From JBCBST01 sp039819115 (lineage in GTDB: Bacteria > Bacteroidota > Rhodothermia > Balneolales > Balneolaceae), in NCBI GenBank assembly GCA_039819115.1, contig JBCBST010000092.1, positions 1 through 13,434 of the forward strand: DNA of 13,434 nucleotides, written 5' to 3'. A model generated the notes under the pieces. It was not told the origin of the DNA, did not search any database, and saw only the letters and a list, made by a program, of their open reading frames with translations. Of this stretch, positions 8,046-13,434 are shown one piece after another (the stretch's first letter is position 1; each line of letters begins with the position of its first letter). The position numbers and the translations under genes were made by a program.

Positions 8046-8084
8046 TGGTAGAAAAGTATCAACAATTGGTAGGATACTGTAAGC
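8046..8084. promoter_or_regulatory. Candidate operator of the hybrid regulator upstream of the propeller gene
   Basis: Direct half-sites TGGTAGAAAA (8046-8055) and TGGTAGGATA (8067-8076) lie 21 bp apart. The second is identical to the half-site next to the hybrid regulator's start at 7515. The right half-site is 81 bp before the ATG at 8148, exactly the distance seen for 7536 and the ATG at 7617. The stretch between half-site and start also aligns in part (TGTAAGC at 8078-8084; TTAA and ATGAATA near the start). Confidence 0.55.
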
Positions 8085-8147
8085 GGAAAGTAACGGTATT
8101 GGGTAAGCTTGAGCATTCAAAAACGATTAATCACTAATGCTTCATAA

Positions 8148-11100
8148 ATGAATAGTATTGCTACCAAGTGCATAGATTGTTCAGACAGCGAACATAAAAA
8201 TAAATCACAGCATATATCCTTATATCGCCTACTAACAGGCATGGCTGTTCTTCTGTTGGTAAGTATGCATCCATCTAATGCCTTCGCACAGGGACAGTTC
8301 AATTTATCCAACCTGCGCGAATCAAATGGAATTCAGTTTACCGGACTTGACAGCGGTGATCGTCTTAGCGAGATCATGGCAACAGGCGACATCAACGGCG
8401 ATGGCAAAGACGACATAATTATAGGCGTTCCCGAAGGAGCCCCGGGCGGTAGAATTCGTGCCGGCGAAGTATACGTAATATTTGGTGACAGCAGTGGCTT
8501 TGATTCCTCCACCATAGATTTGAGTGCACTGGATGGAACCAATGGCTTTGTAATTAACGGGATTGATGCAAACGATGATGCGGGTACTTCGGTGGCTAGT
8601 GGAGATGTAAACGGGGATGGTTTCGATGATGTGGTTATTGGAGCCGTTTTCGCCGATCCGAATGGAGAGAGTAGTGCCGGTGAAGTGTATGTGGTATTTG
8701 GCCAATCTGGTTTTGGAGCTTCGTTTGAGCTAAGTACCCTAAATGGAAGTAATGGCATTACGCTAAATGGTGCGCTCAGAAGTGACAACGCAGGTACCGC
8801 CGTAGCTGTTGGAGATATTCGTACAGATGGCTTCGCAGATATAGCTATTAGCGCTATCAGAGCCGACCCGAATGGAGTAATTAGTGCCGGTGAAGTGTAT
8901 GTGGTGTTTGGAAGGAGTAGCTATAGTTCGTCTGTTATTGAGCTGGGCGCACTGAATGGAGATAATGGCTTTACACTGATTGGAAGCGAACGTAATGATA
9001 GGGTGGGAACTACACTTGCTGTTGGAAATTTTGACGGTATCCGAAGTGTCGGTGAAACCAATTCTGCTGATCTATTTATTGGCGCACCCGATGCCGGTTC
9101 TAACGGATTCATCTATGTATTATCAAATCGGAATAATGCTAACAGTTTTTTATTTGGGTTTGGAAATGATTCCCTTGGAGTATTAAACAACTTTAACGTC
9201 AACAGCCTAACCGCCGCTCTAGGCTTTTCAATCATTGGAGGAGGAGATGGTGTTGGTGATGTATTGACTTCCGGAGATGTAAATAACGATGGTTTTGATG
9301 ATATTATCACTGGGTTGGATGAGGCAGGTACAGGAGGCGAAACGTATGTGATATTTGGAAGGCCTTTTCTCGCAAATAGTCTTTCAGATCTTCCTATAGA
9401 TCCTATCCTTCTGGATTCACCCAGTGCAGGTGAGGTTCGTGTCATCAATGGGTTTGATAGTTCTGATCGGGCCGGCCGAGCCGTAGGAAGTGGAGATGTG
9501 AATGGAGATGGTGTGGATGACGTGATTATCGGTGCTATTGGGGGAGACCCAAATGGACTTGCTGCAGCCGGTGAAACCTTTGTGGTATTTGGAGACAGCA
9601 GTTTTGCACATACCACTTCTATGGATATAAGTACGCTGGATGAAAACACGGGTTTTATACTCAATGGCACTACTACGAGTGGTCTTTCAGGTGGGACGTT
9701 AACAACCGGAGATTTAAACGGAGACGGTGTGGATGAAGTGTTGGTTGGCGCTCACTTTGCCGATCCGAATGGAATCAGCGACGCGGGTGAATTGTATGTG
9801 TTCTTTAACAAGGTATCGCAATCCATTACCGGCGATGAAGGCTTCCGAACCCTAAGCGCTCCTATAAGTGGTACGGTATACGACGACGTATTAGGTGGTT
9901 TCTTCACCCAGGGATTCACCAATTCCGATGCCCCATCCGCAAGCGATAATGTATTTGTGTTCGATCAGGCTACTCAGGCATTTGTGGGGCTGAACGACCA
10001 GAATACTGATAGTCTAAAGGCAGGCCATGGATTTCTGTTCTTCATTTTCTCGGATAACGATAACGACGGTAATGCCGAAGGCTTCCCCAAAACGCTACCT
10101 GCTACCCAATTTGGAGACGACGGTACAGCCAATACAGGAACCGTAGCACCGGTTAGCAACCTGAACGACGGAGATTTCTTCCTTGCCGGTAATCCATACA
10201 GCTTTCCCATCGATTGGGATGATGCAGGCATCACCAAAACCAATCTCTCTAATACCATTTATATTTATGACGATGCCAATGGCCAGTACCAAAGCTGGAA
10301 TGGCACGGTAGGTAATATTACCGATGGAGAAATTCAGCCCTTCCAGGGCTTTTTCATCGAAGGCAGCGGAGGAAGCGGCGCACTAAGTATGACCGAATCT
10401 GCTATAGCTGATAGCCTGGACACTTTTTTAAAGCGTAATCCGGATGCAGAACCGAGAGCGCTTCAACTAACGGCCACAGCCGGTGACGTTAAAACCGATG
10501 CCTGGCTGAGTTTCCAGGAAGGTGGAGAAATAGGCCGGGATGCTTTTGATGGGCTGGCCCTGCAGTCGTTTTCGGCTACTTATCTGCGGCTGGCCACGGT
10601 TATCAGTAACCAGGATGAACTGACAATCAATGCGTTGCCGGTAGACCAGGCCGAAGAGCTTCGGTTTCCACTTGAACTTTCGGGAGTATTGGAAGCAGAC
10701 AGCGCATCAATTTCTTTTGAAGGAATCGAAGATTTTGCCGGCTGGAGCATAGCCATCCACGATCTTCAAACCGAAGAAGTGCACGAAATAGCAACCTCTG
10801 ATAAGGAAATTGCTCTTCCTATTCAACAGGTACAGTCCAAGCAGTCCCGACCTGTTGCACCTACTCCCGTTGCGGTAAAAGCAAAAGCAGGCGCTCACCG
10901 GTTTGAACTGGTTCTGGCACCAACGGCTACTTCGGTGAACAATGAGCCTGTTAGCAGTCTGCCCCAACGTATTTCACTGGAACAGAATTACCCGAATCCA
11001 TTCAATCCCACCACAACCATTGAGTATGGTGTGCCGCAATCCGGCGCCGTTACGCTGGAGGTGTTTGATGTTACCGGGCGTAAAGTCGCCACGCTGGTAG

Positions 11101-11228
11101 ACCGCCAACAGCAGGCTGGTAGCTACTCGGTTCGCTTTGACGCCTCCCGACTGTCTTCCGGAATGTACTTTTACCGCCTTGAAGCTAACGGCGTCACGCT
11201 TACCAGAAAATTAACCCTCATCAAGTAA
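8148..11228 (+). CDS. Secreted seven-blade FG-GAP propeller protein with T9SS type A sorting domain
   Basis: 1026 residues. A long N-terminal stretch (1-30, with CIDC at 8-11) precedes the signal hydrophobic core (about 29-40) and likely cleavage after AFA at 47. Residues about 52-555 hold seven FG-GAP repeats like those of integrin alpha chains. Calcium-loop motifs are GDINGDGKDD (80), GDVNGDGFDD (152), GDIRTDGFAD (222), a worn loop GNFDG (293), GDVNNDGFDD (376), GDVNGDGVDD (449) and GDLNGDGVDE (521); most repeats add GEVYVVFG. Seven loops suggest a closed, calcium-bound seven-blade propeller. Residues about 560-750 form the GFRTLSAPI/GNPYSF module shared with the protein at the left edge. 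The tail (from about 943) is a T9SS sorting domain: QNYPNPFNPTTT, VATLVD, GMYFYRLEA, final TLIK. Probable role: surface adhesin or ligand binder; no catalytic domain is seen. It lies 34 bases before a PID-CTERM gene. Confidence 0.93.
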   Translation: MNSIATKCIDCSDSEHKNKSQHISLYRLLTGMAVLLLVSMHPSNAFAQGQFNLSNLRESNGIQFTGLDSGDRLSEIMATGDINGDGKDDIIIGVPEGAPGGRIRAGEVYVIFGDSSGFDSSTIDLSALDGTNGFVINGIDANDDAGTSVASGDVNGDGFDDVVIGAVFADPNGESSAGEVYVVFGQSGFGASFELSTLNGSNGITLNGALRSDNAGTAVAVGDIRTDGFADIAISAIRADPNGVISAGEVYVVFGRSSYSSSVIELGALNGDNGFTLIGSERNDRVGTTLAVGNFDGIRSVGETNSADLFIGAPDAGSNGFIYVLSNRNNANSFLFGFGNDSLGVLNNFNVNSLTAALGFSIIGGGDGVGDVLTSGDVNNDGFDDIITGLDEAGTGGETYVIFGRPFLANSLSDLPIDPILLDSPSAGEVRVINGFDSSDRAGRAVGSGDVNGDGVDDVIIGAIGGDPNGLAAAGETFVVFGDSSFAHTTSMDISTLDENTGFILNGTTTSGLSGGTLTTGDLNGDGVDEVLVGAHFADPNGISDAGELYVFFNKVSQSITGDEGFRTLSAPISGTVYDDVLGGFFTQGFTNSDAPSASDNVFVFDQATQAFVGLNDQNTDSLKAGHGFLFFIFSDNDNDGNAEGFPKTLPATQFGDDGTANTGTVAPVSNLNDGDFFLAGNPYSFPIDWDDAGITKTNLSNTIYIYDDANGQYQSWNGTVGNITDGEIQPFQGFFIEGSGGSGALSMTESAIADSLDTFLKRNPDAEPRALQLTATAGDVKTDAWLSFQEGGEIGRDAFDGLALQSFSATYLRLATVISNQDELTINALPVDQAEELRFPLELSGVLEADSASISFEGIEDFAGWSIAIHDLQTEEVHEIATSDKEIALPIQQVQSKQSRPVAPTPVAVKAKAGAHRFELVLAPTATSVNNEPVSSLPQRISLEQNYPNPFNPTTTIEYGVPQSGAVTLEVFDVTGRKVATLVDRQQQAGSYSVRFDASRLSSGMYFYRLEANGVTLTRKLTLIK

Positions 11229-11262
11229 TCCTGCTACATCAGCATTCAACCCGTATTCCCTT

Positions 11263-11454
11263 ATGAAAGCAACACATCTGTTTTTCCTTACGATGACCTT
11301 CTTACTGATCACCTCAGGTGTAATTCTCGCCCAACCCGGCCTTCCAAGTGCTCCTACCCAGGCCCCGATTGATGGGGGATTAGGATTACTTGCCGCTGCC
11401 GGTGGAGCCTATGCCTTGAAGAAGCTGAAGGATAAAAAGAGGATGCAGGAGTAA
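11263..11454 (+). CDS. PID-CTERM-type sorting domain microprotein (63 aa), second copy
   Basis: The signal peptide is MKATHLFFLTMTFLLITSGV with cleavage likely after ILA at 23, so the mature chain begins QPGLPSAPTQ. It is followed by PIDGGLGLLAAAGG (35-48), then AYALKKLKDKKR and a short MQE end. It starts 34 bases after the propeller gene and is very probably co-transcribed with it. Compared with the copy at 1717, signal peptide and tail have diverged but the motif region (11359-11405 and 1810-1856) differs at one base in 47. With signal peptide and tail removed, only a Pro-rich linker of about a dozen residues would remain. It may be a tiny lipid- or membrane-anchored partner of the T9SS protein, or a peptide processed by a dedicated sorting enzyme; neither is shown here. 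No exosortase-like gene is in the window. Confidence 0.88.
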   Translation: MKATHLFFLTMTFLLITSGVILAQPGLPSAPTQAPIDGGLGLLAAAGGAYALKKLKDKKRMQE

Positions 11455-11480
11455 CGATTACTCTTGCCTCCTTGTCGTTT

Positions 11481-11496
11481 CCAACCATAAGGTTGG
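11481..11496 (+). terminator. Hairpin after second PID-CTERM gene, possible terminator
   Basis: CCAACC (11481-11486), loop ATAA, GGTTGG (11491-11496): a perfect 6-bp stem with a tight loop 26 bases after the stop. The first T-run (six T, 11512-11517) is 15 bases further on, so it is not a textbook terminator. Confidence 0.35.
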
Positions 11497-11528
11497 GGAT
11501 ACGCTTACCTGTTTTTTGAACGGCAAAG

Positions 11529-11554
11529 AAAAAAAAGCAGGTGTATAGAACCTG
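11529..11554 (-). terminator. Rho-independent terminator of the TPR-LuxR gene
   Basis: Read on the minus strand, CAGGT and ACCTG (plus-strand 11550-11554 and 11538-11542) form a 5-bp stem with a 7-base loop. One C and then eight T (11536 down to 11529) follow. It begins 8 bases after the stop codon of the minus-strand gene. ACCTG/TTTTTT at 11507-11517 can also pair with this region, so it may act on both convergent transcripts. Confidence 0.55.
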
Positions 11555-11562
11555 GATGCTCG

Positions 11563-12702
11563 TTAGGCTGCAATGTTCTTCAGGTACTCGATTAGCTCAA
11601 TCTGAGGTTCAAGCTTTAACTTTTTCTTGAGGCGGTACCGAGCCTGGTTCACGCTTTTAGGACTGATTCCAAGAATAGGTGCGATTTCCTTATTACTCAA
11701 TCCCATCTGAACTAAGGAAGCTAATCGTTCATCATGTTGTGTTATTTCACTCGATTGTTTTCTGAGTTCGTTGAAAAAACCGGCGTTAACCTGCTCTATT
11801 CGTTTGAATAACTTCTCTTCCTGATCGGTGAGTTGAATATTCTGGCTTAATGAATCTACGATACTCAATATTCCCTTTTGAGTCTGAAAACTTTTAGCGT
11901 CAATCTTCAGCTCTTCTAAATTCTCCTGAATTTGTTCCATAAACTTATTCTTTTCTGCCAGCATGGTTCCGTAGTTGTCAAGCTCCGTTTTCAGCTCTTT
12001 CATCTCCTTTCGTTTGAGCTCTGCTCTCCTTCTTGAATAAATGATAAACCCAATACTTGTTCCTCCGATAAGTACGACAGCGATGATAATCGTGACAATC
12101 AACCTCAGATTCGCTGCCTCATTTTTTACTTCCAGCAATTCGATTTGGGCTTCTTTCTTTTCGGTCTCGTAGATGGTTTCCAGTTCAGCGATTTTTCGGG
12201 CATTATCGGCATCCGTGAGGCTATCGGAAATAGCTTTGGCTTCTTTAATCAATTCATGTGCTTTTAACCCATTTCCTAACGAAGCCTCGATATCAGAATA
12301 GAGCACCAAAGAGCCCACCTTTGTTGCTTCGGTACCAGGCTGATGAATTACCTCGTAGCTTAGCGTCTTTTCAATATAGGTTTTGGCGTTGGACACCTGC
12401 CCGGTTTTAAATGCAATAATAGCCAGTTGTTGATTGATGCTCATACTCAGAATTGGATCAGAACCCGTTTTATTATTCAAATCCAATGCTTGCTCGGTGT
12501 AGAACCTGGCTTTCTCATACTCTTCTTTTCGAAGGAAGATCGTTCCTCCATCCAGGTTCAGGTTTCTTAAGCTGAGTATGTCATTCACCTGTTTCGCAAC
12601 CTCGATTCCGACTTCAAAAGCGTTCAGCGCTTCGTCCAATCTGCCCAGCTGTTCGTAGGCTTTTACTAATGCTAAATACACACGAGGCATTCTTCCGGTC
12701 AA
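11563..12702 (-). CDS. TPR / transmembrane / LuxR-type helix-turn-helix regulator, probably N-terminally truncated
   Basis: 379 residues. About three TPR units (residues 5-40, 48-82, 88-120; e.g. ALVKAYEQLGRLDEAL) are followed by a helical linker, one membrane helix (200-223, LRLIVTIIIAVVLIGG), a charged coiled coil (224-275) and a C-terminal LuxR/GerE-like helix-turn-helix (about 325-370, LVQMGLSNKEIAPILGIS then SVNQARYRLKKKL). Bacteroidota relatives usually have a signal peptide and several more TPRs before the membrane helix, so TPRs face the periplasm and the helix-turn-helix the cytoplasm. Here the frame starts inside the repeat region with no signal peptide, and an in-frame stop lies 7 codons before the TTG at 12702 (ATG at 12690 is the alternative start). 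The break coincides with a palindromic element at 12700-12831. It is probably a 5'-deleted remnant; without an export signal the TPRs might not reach the periplasm. Target genes are unknown. Confidence 0.75.
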   Translation of the reverse strand: MTGRMPRVYLALVKAYEQLGRLDEALNAFEVGIEVAKQVNDILSLRNLNLDGGTIFLRKEEYEKARFYTEQALDLNNKTGSDPILSMSINQQLAIIAFKTGQVSNAKTYIEKTLSYEVIHQPGTEATKVGSLVLYSDIEASLGNGLKAHELIKEAKAISDSLTDADNARKIAELETIYETEKKEAQIELLEVKNEAANLRLIVTIIIAVVLIGGTSIGFIIYSRRRAELKRKEMKELKTELDNYGTMLAEKNKFMEQIQENLEELKIDAKSFQTQKGILSIVDSLSQNIQLTDQEEKLFKRIEQVNAGFFNELRKQSSEITQHDERLASLVQMGLSNKEIAPILGISPKSVNQARYRLKKKLKLEPQIELIEYLKNIAA

Positions 12703-12831
12703 TCCCGCCCTTCGCTGCTATCCCCTCGGGTTGTTCTGGACGTACGGATGCACGGCTTATAAACAGACGATTTCGGGATGGCGGAATCGTCGCTATAAAT
12801 GCCGGAAAAATACAAGTTTTTGGCGGGATTG
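12700..12831. repeat. Palindromic element with 10-bp terminal inverted repeats at the broken 5' end of the TPR-LuxR gene
   Basis: CAATCCCGCC (12700-12709) is mirrored by GGCGGGATTG (12822-12831). Inside lies a strong hairpin: GACGATTTCG (12766-12775) pairs fully with CGGAATCGTC (12782-12791) around GGATGG. It contains no reading frame that I would call a gene. It could be a small non-autonomous insertion (MITE-like) or a REP-like element. I see no target-site duplication, and a 10-bp inverted repeat at this distance is expected by chance a few times in 13 kb, so its position and the inner hairpin carry the argument. Confidence 0.35.
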
Positions 12832-13148
12832 TTATAGGTACTACTTGGATTGCTGAGCTATATTCATCCTTACATAATTAAACCAATTCTGTTAAAGAAA
12901 GAGAATGGTAAAGGTTTCAGCTTTGAAAAAGATCGGGGGGTATAGGTATATACGTAGAAAACGGAATGGCCAATATACTCCCCAAAAAAACACAAAGGTT
13001 CATCCTGTGCACCGATTATTGCTCATTCCCGAGCATCGAACAGGTGCACGAACCCATACCAGATACGATTCAAAACGGCAGACAATCCAATCTATCCCAA
13101 GTACAACCTGGAGTCTCAGATAGAATGGAATAGATACCCATTCTTTTG
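12832..13148. other. Apparently non-coding stretch with a foldable segment at 13004-13049
   Basis: No frame here has coding character or a recognisable domain; a 72-codon plus-strand frame (12905-13123) has Arg/Thr-rich composition typical of random translation. The segment 13004-13049 can fold: GCTC (13021) with GAGC (13031), CGAT (13013) with ATCG (13035), and CCTG (13004) with CAGG (13041); it is flanked by two GTGCAC copies. A second inverted pair is GGGGGTATA near 12936-12944 with TATACTCCCC near 12974-12983. No terminator, tRNA or known RNA family is recognised. Confidence 0.4.
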
Positions 13149-13434
13149 TCAGGTCTGTGATCCGGAACTGGAGAGAGCTCGAACGCTCCGTACGGATTCT
13201 GAATCGGGTTTTTCTGTATCGGATTCATTGTTAACCATCTCTACCGTGTGAATGTCCCGCAGGTACATATCTGCTTCGTAGGCTTTAGCCAACCTAAGTA
13301 AGACAAAACCCCGGCAACGTTCCGGGGTATTCTCCACATCCTCTTTTAAACTAACACCAAGTTGTCGGGAGTGACTTCCGGGTAGCTTTTGATGTATGAC
13401 TGATAGGTACTGTATTAATCGGTGATGATTAATA
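13149..13434 (-). CDS. Unrecognised protein, C-terminal end; start lies beyond the right edge
   Basis: The minus-strand frame is open without a stop from the right edge to TGA at 13149-13151 (95 codons). The helical part contains LKEDVENTPERCRGF and VLLRLAKAYEAD, which reads like the first helix pair of a TPR protein, where a xxTPExR turn often precedes LAxAYxxx. The tail turns into an acidic and Ser-rich run (NNESDTEKPDSESV) with no fold. It may be the end of a separate gene, or a relic of the 5' part of the TPR-LuxR gene: same strand, right order, different frame, with about 450 non-coding bases between. I cannot name a family. Confidence 0.35.
   Translation of the reverse strand, partial: INHHRLIQYLSVIHQKLPGSHSRQLGVSLKEDVENTPERCRGFVLLRLAKAYEADMYLRDIHTVEMVNNESDTEKPDSESVRSVRALSSSGSQT

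Noticed and set aside
8333..9670. Long minus-strand frames opposite the FG-GAP region (151, 127 and 185 codons)
   Set aside because: They lie within the strongly coding propeller gene; their Pro/Ser/Thr-rich repeats are the reverse reading of the calcium-loop repeats. No signal, start or domain supports them.
11507..11542. Long hairpin ACCTG-T6 with A6-CAGGT
   Set aside because: It has a bulge and an A/T-only upper stem and no T-run after the stem on either strand. The shorter CAGGT/ACCTG hairpin with eight T on the minus strand is the better terminator, so this was kept only as a note there.
12669..13123. Two plus-strand frames of 70 and 72 codons in the region upstream of the TPR-LuxR gene
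   Set aside because: Composition is Arg/Thr/Ser-rich without pattern, one overlaps the palindromic element, and neither has a credible start region or domain.
13379..13417. A third possible 21-bp-spaced site (GGGTAG at 13380, TGATAG at 13401, then TACTGTA) near the right edge
   Set aside because: The half-sites match less well, the trailing TACTGTA is shifted by one base, and the site lies inside an open minus-strand frame. Sequence beyond the edge is needed to see whether a gene start follows.

Overview
This 13.4 kb window looks like part of a chromosome from a marine or sediment bacterium of the Bacteroidota/Balneolota/Rhodothermota group. Balneolota is my best guess, inferred from family style only. 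The grounds are two large secreted proteins ending in type IX secretion (T9SS) type A sorting domains of the QNYPNPFNPTT form, a giant hybrid two-component regulator, a membrane-anchored TPR-LuxR regulator, moderate GC content and starts without clear Shine-Dalgarno sites. I see no rRNA, tRNA, CRISPR array or transposase.

Layout, left to right. (1) 1-1637 (+): 3' part of a T9SS-exported protein, open through the left edge. (2) 1717-1899 (+): a 60-residue protein made of a signal peptide plus a PID-CTERM-type sorting/anchor tail. (3) 1900-2230: no gene; it holds a hairpin, a good terminator, and two tandem palindromes that run into the start of the next gene. (4) 2231-3355 (+): a Fic-domain AMP-transferase with its own inhibitory helix and a C-terminal winged helix, the likely reader of those palindromes. 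(5) 3417-7505 (-): a 1362-residue hybrid two-component system (sensor propeller, histidine kinase, receiver and AraC domain in one chain). (6) 7506-8147: a short zinc-ribbon-like gene, a decayed PID-CTERM copy, and two paralogous promoter regions, each with direct repeats 21 bp apart. (7) 8148-11228 (+): a 1026-residue secreted seven-blade FG-GAP propeller protein with a T9SS tail, followed by (8) 11263-11454 (+), a second PID-CTERM microprotein. (9) 11563-12702 (-): a TPR / membrane / LuxR-type regulator that seems to lack its N-terminus, next to a palindromic element at 12700-12831. (10) 12832-13148 is apparently non-coding. (11) 13149-13434 (-) is the C-terminal end of an unrecognised frame that is open through the right edge.

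The main theme is a repeated two-gene cassette: a large T9SS-tailed surface protein followed at once by a tiny PID-CTERM protein. It is intact twice (1-1899 and 8148-11454). A wrecked third version (7530-7992) seems to keep only the promoter, the start of the reading frame and the PID-CTERM tail. The hybrid regulator is transcribed divergently from the second cassette. The paired TGGTAG(G/A)ATA-like sites next to its own start and upstream of the propeller gene are the best candidates for its binding sites. These regulatory links are inferred from sequence layout; none is demonstrated.
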